Positions 42,443 through 53,184 of a stretch of DNA of 64,000 nucleotides are shown one piece after another (the first letter of the stretch is position 1; the number at the start of each line of letters is the position of its first letter). The notes under the pieces were generated by a model. That model was not told the DNA's origin and ran no database searches. It was given only the letters and a program-made list of their open reading frames with translations. Made by a program: the position numbers and the translations under genes. The stretch comes from Caenorhabditis remanei. Its lineage: Eukaryota > Nematoda > Chromadorea > Rhabditida > Rhabditidae. The stretch covers positions 16,740,001-16,804,000 of the forward strand of contig NC_071332.1 in the NCBI RefSeq assembly GCF_010183535.1, given 5' to 3'.

Positions 42443-43729
42443 CACAGGTGAGTCGCGAACGACCCGTTACGGATGTACCGCAAGTCGCGCGCGGTCCGCA
42501 TAGGAATCATATGTGGGTCCGTATGCGATCAGTAACGGATCGGATCGCGAACGGTTTGAATGTAACGGCGAGCGCTTCCTCCCTTCTATTTTTGTTCTCA
42601 TTTACTACAAAACTCCGGTTTTTCCAGTCAAACCATACAAAATGGATATTTTATTTTGTTTATTCTGAAAAAGATAACATTTAATACATAAATACCACGT
42701 TAATTCAAAGTGAACCTATGCAAACGCGCTTTGTTGAGACTACATTTTTGGCTATATTATTTGAAGCCTAAAATGGAATTGTTCAATATTTTTTGTTCTT
42801 TCAAAAATTTGGCCTTTCTCGGTTATATTTCTGCTTAAAACTATTTCTTGTCAAAGTTCTTCAGTTAGAACAAAACAATTTAGGTAAACGATTTTCCTCA
42901 AAAGGGCGCGTTTGCATAGGTTCACTTTGAAATATCGTGAAATACATGATTAATACATAAATAAATACGTAAAAATCACATAACATTGGGATAATTAGGT
43001 TCACAAAAAGAGGTTCGAATCTGGGACGGAGACGGCGGATGACTTCTGATTTGACCGTTCTTGTACCCTTGAAATCGGAATATTGAGAGTACGGTACAAT
43101 TTTGTAGCTCCTTTTACCGTATTGTTCCATTCGAACTCTGCACCATTTCCCTCGTTAACTGCCGAAATTCTGAAAAAAATTGATTAAAATATTATTTTGT
43201 ATTGGCGATACTTACTTCCATTGTTAGTCGTTTATCCATTTTATGCAGCTGGCGGAGGCACGAACGTCCATCTTTTCCTTCTGTCGCCGTTAATCATTTT
43301 CTGAAAAGTAAACAATTTAGGATAATTCCATGGAAAGTCAAATGTATCGACGGCTACCGATGCAATCCTCACGCGAGTAAAATTTTTTAAAGCAAGATTT
43401 TGAACGATCGCGAATGAAAAAAGCTCAAAATTAGAAAACAAACAAGAAAAATAAATAATTCAGCAAGAAAAAAATTAGATGGACGAGGGTGCAGTCTTTA
43501 GTCACTCAGACTTCAGCCATCGGTAACGGATCCATACGCGAATCCGTATTCTAACCGCGTGCGAGGCAATTGCGTTTCTGCGCAAAAGTACAGAGCCGTA
43601 TTCTATCCGTTCGCGATTTTTGGAAACGGACCGTACGCGATTGGCCAGTCGTGAAAATAGCCGTAACGGATCAGTTACGGACCAGAAACCTGGTCCATCC
43701 GCATACGGTTGAAGCGCACTTTACCTGTG
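42443..43729. mobile_element. DNA transposon with CACAGGTGA termini and rich subterminal repeats
   Basis: 1,287 bp. Termini CACAGGTGAGTCGCG / GCGCACTTTACCTGTG, flanked by a 2-bp AA duplication (42441-42442, 43730-43731). The paralogous spacer at about 34,077 gives the empty site. Both ends carry many variants of CCGTTACGG, CCGTATGCG and GATCCGT in both orientations, a typical transposase-binding landscape. The interior includes a minus-strand frame (43130-42861, MEQYGKRSYKIVPYSQYSDF) that I do not recognise and a nested MITE. No transposase found. CMC-group membership is suggested by the CAC end and the 2-bp duplication. Confidence 0.75.
42704..42931. mobile_element. nested MITE-like inverted-repeat element, about 228 bp
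   Basis: A roughly 27-bp inverted pair opening TTCAAAGTGAACCTATGCAA at 42,704 and closing TTGCATAGGTTCACTTTGAA at 42,931 bounds non-coding DNA inside the larger transposon. Target duplication uncertain. Confidence 0.55.
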
Positions 43730-44683
43730 AATAAAGTTAATGTTTTTCTCCTCCTTTTTGTTCTACTGCACTTTAACATAACATGTAACATTGTCTCACC
43801 GTTCCTCTAACATGTCACGACACTCAAACATTAGCTGTGAGTGTGGATGAGCAGAGAGATTCTTCCACTTTTAACATTTTTATTGCATGATTAGAGACAT
43901 AAAAAGCAGATAACATAAATAAGTATCATCGGTTTCATGACCAAACTGTCTCGTTATTCAATCAGTGCACACTTTCAAGAAATAGCTGGTGAAACTCTCA
44001 CATCAGTTGTTATTCTTCGCTTTCGCAAACTGAAAACTTAAAAAATTAGTTCAATTGTACGGCTTTTACTCACAATGTCATCTTTTTTGAAGCATACTCC
44101 CTGAATGGAGGAAAAAATAAAAAAAGTGAGATAATATTGATTGATGAATGGGAAGAAAACAGTACTGCACAAACCGAACCAACAAATTGTGCATATCGAA
44201 GTTCCAAAACGATAGAGACCACCATTAGAGATATTGGAGATACACAAAGAATAGTAGTTGCAATTTGTACAAGTAAACTTCTTATCGCATCTTCGTGCTT
44301 TTTGAATGTTCCAGAAGATATTTGCAGTTTCAGTACACGCATTAGTCGGAAAAGGTCCATAATAATGAGAGCTAGCATAGAGCAAGCAACAGATAAAAAC
44401 ATAAATATTATTGCAGCAATAAACACATATGTATTGTTTTTAAAATACAAATCGAAGTGTGGTAACTGTTGAAAACTGGACAAATATTCAGGGTAGAACT
44501 GAAAATTTATAGGTAATCAATCTACTATCCTTTCTATCGTCAAACCTCCGCAATATATCTCAATTGTTCTTCTTTCTGTACGTGAAAAGCATTGAAACAA
44601 CAAATAACGAGTAAAGGAGTAAACAGAAAACAAAGATAATATAAGGGAAACAGAAAACTTGGTAGAGTATTTGTTTTTAATAT

Positions 44684-45120
44684 TGTAACGGATCAGGCTG
44701 ATCCGTTAGTTCCAACTCTATCAAATGTGTGCAACCCATTATCCCATCAAGCAGTACAACAACGAACGAACTCTCAATCACTAAATAATCGCTCGGTTAG
44801 ACCTGCAAAGTTTCGTCGTCTCGTCGCCTCGCGTCTCCTCGCCGACACTCTCTCGCCTTCACCATTTCGCCGCCGCCGCCAACTTCCTCTTCACCCGCCA
44901 AACCGTTCACTATGGCGCCAATCTTCTTTTCTCTAAACTCTCTCACTCTCTCGTTTTCCCTATATAAGGAGCTGGAAAGCTCATTCTAGGCAGTCTTTTG
45001 TGGTCCCAACCTTTATCCCACGTTTGACTCTTGTTTCCCTTACTCCCCGCTCGCCTCTCAAATGTAACTACTCTTGCTCTAATAAACTAGTAGTCTCAAA
45101 AACCTGTTCGTACGTTTACT
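44684..45120 (+). repeat. 5' LTR
   Basis: Begins TGTAACGGATCAGGCTGATC, within which TAACGGATCAG and CTGATCCGTTA form a perfect 11-bp hairpin arm pair. Contains a TATA box (CTATATAAGG, about 44,960) followed by AATAAA at 45,081. Ends TACGTTTACT rather than the usual CA. Confidence 0.9.
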
Positions 45121-45135
45121 GGTAGCAGCGAGTGT
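45121..45135 (+). other. candidate tRNA primer-binding site
   Basis: With the last LTR base the junction reads TGGTAGCAGCGAG, starting TGG as a site complementary to a tRNA 3' CCA end would. I cannot name the tRNA. Confidence 0.45.
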
Positions 45136-45785
45136 AGTCTAAGCGTAGGAACTTGTTCGCTTTTTGCCATCATTTTTCCTCCTTAGGCTTAATTAAGATC
45201 CTTTCGGCAGGTTTGTTTTCTCTAGTTTATTGCGCTTACGGGTAACATAAACCTTAGCATTTGTAGTTCCCCTAGTGTCTTTCCGTTTTTATTAGAGTGG
45301 CCAATCTTTTAAAAACATTAGTGTCAGCGCTAGGTTCTGTAGGTAAGGGGTTGGGTTTCATTAGTTAAACGGGACAAAAGCTCCGTCTCGTTAGTTAAGT
45401 TTTAGCGGGAATTTTCACTCTGGGTTGTCACGTATCTTTCCGCTTTTTCTTTTCTTTCGGACGGAGGGAATATAGTGCGGATTGCCTAGACCTTCCCTGT
45501 CCGGAAGAACATTTCTCGTGAATTAACCGTTAATTGTTTCTTTCGTTATCTTTCCCTCAGCTCGGCGCAAGCCGGCGGAGGTTTTCTCTTTTTCAGCGAA
45601 CTTTTAAGTTCAAACCGTGGTTGTGGTGTGTCGAAGTGGCGTCGTGTTGTGTCAGCATACAGCGTCATGTGTTCGGACGAGAGCAAAGAAGTCGTCAGCA
45701 GGACAACCGGGAGTGCGCATCGATCGGAGTCGAGGAGGAATGTCGAGACGACATACAGGTATAAAATAGAAAAGTGTTGCTCCAG

Positions 45786-45825
45786 TCTGCACAGTGAGAC
45801 CCATGCTTCGGCATTCGCCTCCGCG
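45786..45825 (+). repeat. GC-rich leader repeat, copy 1
   Basis: A 40-bp unit beginning GTCTGCACAGTGAGACCCAT and ending CGCCTCCGC, placed about 30 bp inside the first apparent intron. A second copy is at 46716-46755 and a weaker one at about 51,270-51,297. Confidence 0.6.
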
Positions 45826-46715
45826 ACATGGTTTAACATTTTTATTGTCTGTTTAAAAACAGTACATTCGTAGCCTACTCTCCAAAACAACCTTTCTCGT
45901 AATGGCGAAAGCCGAACAGTTAAGAGCAACAGAAGGGATCGATCGGCGCAAGCAGCGAAAGTCGTTGAAGAACAACAACCAAGCAAGACCTGCAGAGGAG
46001 AAGATGACGTGATTTTGGTCAAGACGCAGTGAGCAACAACAACAAAATCGTGGCAACGGGCTTCCCAACAGAAACAATGGCGAAGCGGTTCTCGGTATAG
46101 CTGAGGTTGTATCAGAACCTGGGCATGGCGCAGCGGAATCGTGGAACTTCCCTGGAAGCCCAGCGGCGGGATCAGGCACGGCCGGTGATCATTTGGAAGC
46201 AACATCTCCAAACCGTCGATAGGAAGCCGAGATTTATGTCTCGCGGTGTCGGCTCCTGGGCGTGAAAGTCACAAGGTGATGACGGAAACGTTTGCGATCA
46301 AACAGAGGATCACGGGAGTTTTTCGAGTATCCGGTGAAGTCCGATGACGACATGGCTAAAAGACGAAAGTCAGAGTTGATTAGTGGCCACCGAGAGTTTT
46401 ATACTCGAATCAACTAGAAGTCGGAGTCCACGGCTCTGCGTTGCCCGCTTGTGGAGCGGCAATTCGAAAGCAAAGAACAGCTGGTACAGAGACAACAGCG
46501 GATCTGGACAAAGAAGACACGGACAAGAAGAAGTCAGGTGAAGTCAGAACAATGTCAGCAGCAGAAGAAGTCAAGTCAAGACAGTTGAGAAAGACGAAGA
46601 GTGAAGTCATCAGGAGTTCAGAACAAGAAGCAAAGTGAAATCAGCAATGAGGAAACTGAGTATCAAGGAAAGAGCAAGCGACGATAAACTACAGGTAAAA
46701 CTCTTGTTGACGGAT

Positions 46716-46755
46716 TCTGCACAGTGAGGCCCACGCCTCGGCGTTCGTCTCCGCA
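46716..46755 (+). repeat. GC-rich leader repeat, copy 2
   Basis: Begins TTCTGCACAGTGAGGCCCAC and differs from copy 1 at about six positions, several of them transitions (A/G, C/T). It also sits just after a splice-donor-like CAG|GTAAAA. Confidence 0.6.
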
Positions 46756-49700
46756 TAATACCTGAAACGTTGAGTGTATCAAACTTTGAATCATAAAACA
46801 GTTGTAATCTAATGATTAATGTCGTAAGGTTATTTAAGCACAATTTTCAGGGTTTAGTTTACATTCAGGCATAGTCAAGTGTACGAAGAAGGCGGAAGCA
46901 AGTTGGGACAAGTCAATGAGCAAGCAAAGACAGAAGACGTTGGTAACACGTGCATCAGTATTCAACTCAAAGAAGAAGAGAGACAGAACGATTGTAGTCG
47001 GAAGCAAGAACATCGTAGAAGACATCATTGTTCAACGGAAGACAACAAAAAGTCACTTCGAAGTCAGTACGTGTGAATACGTAGGCAAAGCAACGAGACA
47101 TTCAGAATCAGGCAGTACAGCTATCATTTTCTTAATGAAAGTTTATGAACAGTTCAGTCAATGAAGCAAAGACAAGTCAAACGTTCAAATGCTAAGTTTT
47201 TGTTCAGATCGTTACAGAGTTTCAGGTCGAAGCAAAGTAGTTCAAGCTGAGCGACGTCAGTCAACAAGTTAATGCAGAAAGCTAGCCAAGCTGAAACAAC
47301 AAGTCAAGGTAGTCAAGCAACAACTTTCAGACAAGAAGAGAAGAAGTCAAGAGAAGAAGAAGCGATATCTCAAGACGGACATTCATCAGAAGTCAGTGAA
47401 GTTGAAGCATATCCGGCTTAGTCATGGTGCAGCAGAAACAGAGTCACAGGTCATTCAGGACAGGTATTCGTAACGGAAACTGGTAGAACATGAAGTCTGT
47501 CATGAACATCAGATACATCAGTACAAAGAAGCTTTGAAGAGTGAAGTCGAAGTAGCTCCAAAAGATCTTTAGCAGAGCTCATTCATCATCAACAACAAGT
47601 TCCAGATGATTTTAGTCTAACATGCTAGAAGTATGGTTACTCCGAGTCATTTCGTTTTTGGGCGAATTCCAGTAGTGTTCTGTCAGCATCAGTTGTCATG
47701 TTTGTTCTCAAGTTGACATTGTACAAGAACAACAAGGGAAGTCAGATGAAAGTGAAGCAACACAGTCAAGTCAGTAATCGAAGACGTTCATCAAGTTCAG
47801 CAGAACATGTGATCAAGTAGACGAGCACCAGTAAGTGTTAACTTTTCGGAAAACTGATTTCAGAAGACAAGTACGATGATCTATGACAGAGTAACTGAGA
47901 CATGTATGAACAAGGACAGATGATTGTCAGTAACAGCAATGTCAGAAGTTGCTGTGAGAATACAACTCCATCAGCAGACAGACGAAGTCTATCGGAACTT
48001 GTAATGAAGTCGTTTATGTTCAAGAGTGTCCACTAGAAAGGTAAAGCATAATATCAGTGTTTATAGTTCAGAAGTCACAACAAGTAATCATGATGAAGAA
48101 CAGAAGAATCAGTAAGTTGTGTTGAGCTGCCAGCCATTCGTGACAATCAACGGAACAATGTCGAAAACAAGTGTCAGCTACGAAAGTCAGCAAGAAGAAG
48201 AAGAATCTCAACGACACCTAGTAGAAGCTAACTGAAGTAGACGAAGGTCAACCGAAGTAGACAAAACTCATTGGCAAATGGTTCAGGTCAACAAAGGTAG
48301 GCGGAGCTCAGCTCAAATAGTTTCAGTCAACTTAGGTTGATGAAGCTCAGCGACAAATAGACAAAGTCAGCTGAAGTCAACGATTCACAGCAGACGGCAT
48401 ACGAGTGCAAGTTTGAGAAGTCAGTTTTCAGCGCAAAGTCATCGCAACAAGTTGAACCAATTGTTGATGTCAACATTCGCATTCCTTCATGAGTTGTCAT
48501 AAGTTCTAAACACGCTTTTAGTCTTTAACATCAGTCTCTCCAAGTGTTTTCTCTTAGCACAAAAGCGTTTCGGTAAATCTCACTTCGTGGTAAAGACAGA
48601 AGCATCAACATCAGCAATGTTCGGATGAAGAGACGCAAGCATTGGTTTCGTTTTGTTTGTACCACAAGTTCGCAAGAAGGGACAAGTCGGTCATCACCAC
48701 AAAGGACAGCCAGTCATTAAAATCTTGTAGCAAGTACTAATCTAAAGTTTTATCCAATAATTAACCATAGCTTTTCACGCATACTAATAATCAGCAGTTT
48801 TTCAAGTCAATGTACCGGTTTTCTAGTCTTGTTGTCCATTCGAATTCTATTCATCAGAAGAAGTACTGATCTTTCAACACACAGGATTCAACAAGCTCGA
48901 CGAGTGATGATCAAGAAAGATTTCAGATTTCAGAATGAAGAAGGAAAGTCAATATAGGCAAGAAGGTCACAACTTTGTCGATTCAAACTCCAGTAATGGT
49001 ACCAAGGCAATGTGCAACCACACCCAGCAGTAGTTTACAACTCAGCTGTACTAATGATTCAGTATTTTAATCAAACTAATAACTCAGTACAAAGTACAAA
49101 TACTAACCCGTTTTAAACAGAACAGATGAAGAAAGATGTCAGATTGCAACATTTCGCAGCAGGGACTCGTTACGGAAAGATGTCGGAAGACAACAGTCAG
49201 TATTCAAGAAGTCTACATACTTCGTACGTTGGTCGTGAACACTCTTGTTCAGAGATGGTAAAAGGCAGATGTCTGGAAACAGATGAAGAACAAGCTCAAA
49301 GGAAAATGGATCAGTTCAAAGTCGACGTCACTCGGTGAAACGTTCAACATCAGTTGCAGATTGAGTCAAAACACTAAAGACGTTCGAGAAGATCACAAGT
49401 GTTTCAGTCTCGTACAGAGTGCTAAAAAGTCAGTATTTATGCAGATTTGATAGTAGAATGTAGACACGTCTGGTTTCATCGTTCAGAAGTCGGAAGAACT
49501 CAAAACGAGCAAGGAACAAGTCTAACTGTTAAAAAGTTGTCACAACGAATTGAAGTCAGAAGACACTGTGTTCGGAGTTCAGAGATGACGCAATGAAGAA
49601 GCATTCAACAGTCGATGGTTCCACTTAGAGGCAAAGAAAGTATCGATGAACAGTCAACGAGTTTTGGGAATACACAGTCCCGTAACTGTTTAATACCTTT

Positions 49701-49967
49701 CCAGAGACAGACACCGACTACTGCCAGTTCCTCTTGTGACAAACTTCAGTACGTATCGCTTGCGCAGATTTAGTTTTGAAGATGTTTAAAGGGTATCACA
49801 ACTAGCTGGAGTGTATTGACTCGTTAAGGAACAACGACCAAGATCCACCGTCATGCAAACCCGAAGAAACAAGACTGGAAAGAAATGCACTTTGATGGAA
49901 AGAATCGAGACAATGATGAGAATACAATGGAATGATGGTTTTGAATTTCGATCCTACTTTCATGGCT

Positions 49968-50483
49968 CTACCAATAAGGAACAAGTGGGTTCTGATCGGC
50001 GGCATCCTTCGCCGTTCGATCGGCACGATCGTTCAACCAGTCTCCAGAGTGAGCGACGACGTACTCGAACCTGACACTTCCTCCTATCTGTTGCATATCC
50101 CCTATCATACTATAGATGGTTTCAATGAGTTCTTCATTTGCGACCGGTGTTCCATTGCTTGTTCTCCACCCGTTCGGGATCCAATTATTTCTCCACATAG
50201 TGATCGAATTGATGGCATAGTGAGAATCAGTTACAATCGTGACATTGTAAGCGGGCCCGTCACTAAGAACAATTTTCAGAACTTCTTCGATTGCTTTCAG
50301 CTCATAATGATTGTTCGTTTGTGGGCCGGACACTGAGAATCCTGTAGCATTAAAGAGCCTATCATTTTGGAAGACAACTGCCCATCCTCCTTTCGCATCG
50401 CTCCGCCCATTTCTCAGTGCACATTCGTCCGTGTAGACGCGAATGTCTTCGACGTACCGCGGAACAAGAGAAGTCAACAGCAA
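49968..50483 (-). CDS. RNase H type I domain, antisense within the retrotransposon
   Basis: An uninterrupted frame of about 170 residues with the full RNase HI active site. Asp is in IRVYTDECALRN, Glu in NNHYELKAIEEVL, Asp in IVTDSHYAIN, and the final His and Asp in VAHSGDWLNDRADRTAKDA; the handle-like WIPNGWRTSNGTPVAN stretch resembles animal and nematode RNase H1. RNase H cuts RNA in RNA:DNA hybrids. It is opposite to the element's Gag and has no introns. There is no ATG before the first strand; the frame opens after a stop at about 50,510, so a spliced upstream exon or non-ATG start would be needed. It may be a captured retrocopy of a host gene rather than the element's own pol RNase H. 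Confidence 0.82.
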   Translation of the reverse strand: MLLTSLVPRYVEDIRVYTDECALRNGRSDAKGGWAVVFQNDRLFNATGFSVSGPQTNNHYELKAIEEVLKIVLSDGPAYNVTIVTDSHYAINSITMWRNNWIPNGWRTSNGTPVANEELIETIYSMIGDMQQIGGSVRFEYVVAHSGDWLNDRADRTAKDAADQNPLVPYW

Positions 50484-51203
50484 CTCTGTGATGTGTCCTA
50501 ATGCAAACAGTCATTGAACAAGATGTCAGAAGGTTCTCGGTACAACATCCATAGTCAGAGAAGTCAGAATCTGAGGAGAAAATAGTCAAGAATGCGTAAG
50601 ACAGTGGTCAAAGTATTGAAGAACAACTGTCAATCACTAATTAGTGAATCGGTCTTGTCTTACTCGACGAAGAAAAGTTTGGAAAATTGAAGAATACACC
50701 TAAAAAGGACAGTCATTCAGTTCCAAAAAGGTAAATTTCAGCAGTTTTCCCCGGTTTAACATTGTTCAGGTTCTCAAATTCTTGGCAAATACTCTTGGTT
50801 CACAAATTCTCGTTTCAAATACAGTCATTCGAAAGACGCAGCAAGAAAATGTTCACTCGGGTCTCACCACGAAGAAGGGTTACGGTCATAATTTAAAGGA
50901 GCATAGGATATCACCATCGGCGACTCTCGCAACGAACAACTACGGTCACAGTCGTTTTCCTGTGTGCAGCGAAGAAAGTTCTCGAACTGGATTTTTAGGA
51001 TTTCTGAAGATTATTCGACAATTCTTATCGATTTTTGTCTTGTTTTCGGCGTAAAATTCAAGTTTTCGGACAAAAATTTGTTTTAAAAAGTCAAAACTTC
51101 ACTATTTTGCATAAAAACAAAACAATTCGTTCTCGGTTTTTCTCGCTAATTCTCATCTTCCTTGAAGTAGCATCAACTCGTCATTTACAGAAAAACTCAC
51201 AGT
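50484..51203 (+). other. end of the retrotransposon leader
   Basis: Continues the AGTCA-rich leader to about 50.7 kb, then normal AT-rich sequence. A possible intron runs from GTAAATTTCAG at about 50,731 to TTGTTCAG at about 50,770. No supported gene. Confidence 0.4.
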
Positions 51204-52604
51204 ATGGCAAGCAACATCGAAGGTGAAGTAGAGGAAGCCGTTCAACACTCCCTGAGTGCCTCCCGCACCGCGGGGCCCGCGTTTCGGCGCTCGCCTCCGC
51301 GGGAGAGCGCTCATGGGAGTGGGCTCCCCTCGTCTGTCCCTATTCCTATTGTACCTTCTAGTACAGAAGATCTTGATTGGTATAACAGAAATTGGGAAGA
51401 TAGTCCACCAACGCCTCTGTCCACGTCTCCATCCTCAGTCAAAGAAGAAACTGTTGTTTCTTTCGAAGAGATCACTCTGGAAATGCTCGCGTTGCAAAAT
51501 CACGAGCCGATTCAGATGTACAGTGATGTGGTATCAGGAGCAGACTTCTCGAGACTTGTACGAGAGTTCAAGGAACGCGTCAAAAATCTGAGCAGAACAA
51601 TCACCGAAGAAGAGAAACGTAAGTTACACATGACATTTCTAGGTGGTGAAGCTCGTGAAATAGCCAAAGAAGTGCTAGAAGATGACGAAAACTCAACCGT
51701 TGCTAAGATTGAATACGAGATTCGTGACAGATGGTTCATGAAATACAAGGCTATCTTAGACCTGTGCAGACGACAGCAGGAGCCCCTCGGAGACATTTTC
51801 ACCAGAGTTGATTGTGTCGTAAGACGTTTCACACTTTGGAGCGAGGAGATCTATATTCAGCAGGAAGTAATCGAGAAACTCGCTAGGACACTTTGTGACG
51901 ACACTACTCATTTCATGTTGCACACGAACTTTCAGCACACATATCAGTGTCTGCAAAATGGATGGTATGACCAACTTCAGTGGAACGAAACTCGCGATGA
52001 AATACTGGGTGAAACAGATTTTGACGGAGTTGTCGGTTCAGAAGCTTCTGAAGAAGGAGAATCTCCATTGTTTGGTCGTACTGGAAAGAGTCTGAACAGC
52101 TTGACTAAAGCCCAATTAGTTGCAACTAATGTGAACAATGATTTCATGTTTTCAGCTTACAAGGAAACAACAAACAAAGTCATACAAGGACTTGTCTCAT
52201 CATTGTGCCAATCAACAATGAAGGAAGTAGGAAAGGACAAGCCGCTGGACAAAGTACCAGAATGGATGGGCGTAGTAGATGATCTGTTGCTAGATGACGA
52301 CACAGAAGAAGTCATGGAGACATTGTTTTCGGCCATCCGAACCATCGCACCACAAATCCTAAGCAAGTACTTCGAACGCGGAAGTGGCACGGATTTCAAT
52401 CAGGACAAATTGGATGATTCACAAGAAGTCAGCGATTCACATGCAAATTCGGAACAACAGGATCCAGTACAAGAAGACGTTGTGGAGCAACAGCAGCAGC
52501 TAGAATCAGACGTACAGTCATCATCGTCAGGAGGATTGCCGTATAACTTGAGACCAAGACGTGCATCACAAGGATGGAAAAGGCGTTCGAGTCAAGCACA
52601 GTAA
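51204..52604 (+). CDS. Gag-like capsid protein of the LTR retrotransposon
   Basis: 466 residues from ATG 51204. The N-terminal about 90 residues are Ser/Pro-rich and disordered. A helical core at about 105-250 contains FKERVKNLSRTITEEEKRKL, then MTFLGGEAREIAKEVL and a DRWFMKYKAILDL helix. This matches the capsid N-domain layout of Gypsy-type Gag, where a (L)xLxGxAxxxxxxL segment follows a basic helix. An acidic region and poly-Gln follow, then LPYNLRPRR near the end, a phrase frequent at retrotransposon polyprotein ends. No CCHC zinc knuckle, protease or reverse transcriptase follows. Frame is clean, as expected for a young insertion. Confidence 0.65.
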   Translation: MASNIEGEVEEAVQHSLSASRTAGPAFRRSPPRESAHGSGLPSSVPIPIVPSSTEDLDWYNRNWEDSPPTPLSTSPSSVKEETVVSFEEITLEMLALQNHEPIQMYSDVVSGADFSRLVREFKERVKNLSRTITEEEKRKLHMTFLGGEAREIAKEVLEDDENSTVAKIEYEIRDRWFMKYKAILDLCRRQQEPLGDIFTRVDCVVRRFTLWSEEIYIQQEVIEKLARTLCDDTTHFMLHTNFQHTYQCLQNGWYDQLQWNETRDEILGETDFDGVVGSEASEEGESPLFGRTGKSLNSLTKAQLVATNVNNDFMFSAYKETTNKVIQGLVSSLCQSTMKEVGKDKPLDKVPEWMGVVDDLLLDDDTEEVMETLFSAIRTIAPQILSKYFERGSGTDFNQDKLDDSQEVSDSHANSEQQDPVQEDVVEQQQQLESDVQSSSSGGLPYNLRPRRASQGWKRRSSQAQ

Positions 52605-53184
52605 GCCGCTTCTGGATACAATAACTCCAAGTCAGCCAGGATCCCCGTAGTCTGTTTTCTTAAGCATTTTCCCCGACCCATCTGCATCTAATAATTATCT
52701 TAACTGTTTCTATACTAGGCCACGTCCTGCACACCATTGTTTTACTGACCCTAAGCCTGTTTTCGTTTTACTTACCCACACACAGTCCCTATCTAAGGAA
52801 GATTTCTTAAGCATCCCAACTATTCTGTATCGACCTTGTAAGTCTCATACCTGTTTACACTTTAAGTGTTCTTGTTAACTCACCCACTGTTTCCCCACCC
52901 AATTACCCGTATCACATGAGAAAGAGAGAGCTAAGAGTGGAATCAGAAGAAAGAAGAAGAGGGAGGATGATGAAGAACAAGGAAGGAGGAGTGGATTGGA
53001 TGGAGAGGATGGAAAGGAAGGAGATCATGGAAGACGTCAAGGATGAGTCATCTAATCAGTCAGCGTCAACAGAGAGTCTACTCCAGAATCACTCATGTCA
53101 CCAAGGAGGAAAATTCGTCAAAAATGCTCACACGCACACATTTGACTTGTCAGGGACGACAATTCTTGAGATAATGGGGGGAGG
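52605..53184 (+). other. retrotransposon 3' region with purine-rich tract
   Basis: Non-coding. Highly purine-rich from about 52,915 to 53,045 (AGAAAGAAGAAGAGGGAGGA). The sequence GATAATGGGGGGAGG directly before the 3' LTR is the candidate polypurine tract for plus-strand priming. Confidence 0.65.

Larger units (their letters stand above)
45136..49967 (+). other. long retrotransposon leader, AGTCA-rich, with apparent introns
   Basis: No sense ORF above about 80 codons. From about 46.3 kb onward the plus strand is dominated by purine-rich variants of GAAGTCA and CAAGTCAG. Splice-like pairs occur: 45759-45862 (GTATAA...AACAG), 46695-46850 (GTAAAA...TTTCAG), about 47,830-47,865 and about 48,042-48,074. 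The strand bias of the motif and the GT/AG pairs suggest a spliced leader RNA with short purine-rich exons. Splicing is inferred only. Confidence 0.5.

Noticed and set aside
42861..43130. MEQYGKRSYK... frame as a transposase
   Set aside because: Too short, no catalytic motif, upstream exons do not join in frame; at most a fragment of unknown origin.
43202..43441. Small frames on both strands in the CACAGG transposon
   Set aside because: No domain, no consistent splice structure, overlapping on opposite strands.
45546..46211. 221-codon minus-strand open frame in the LTR leader
   Set aside because: Low-complexity Leu/Ser/Arg composition, no domain, overlaps the GC-rich leader and an apparent intron; looks like the antisense shadow of purine-rich DNA.
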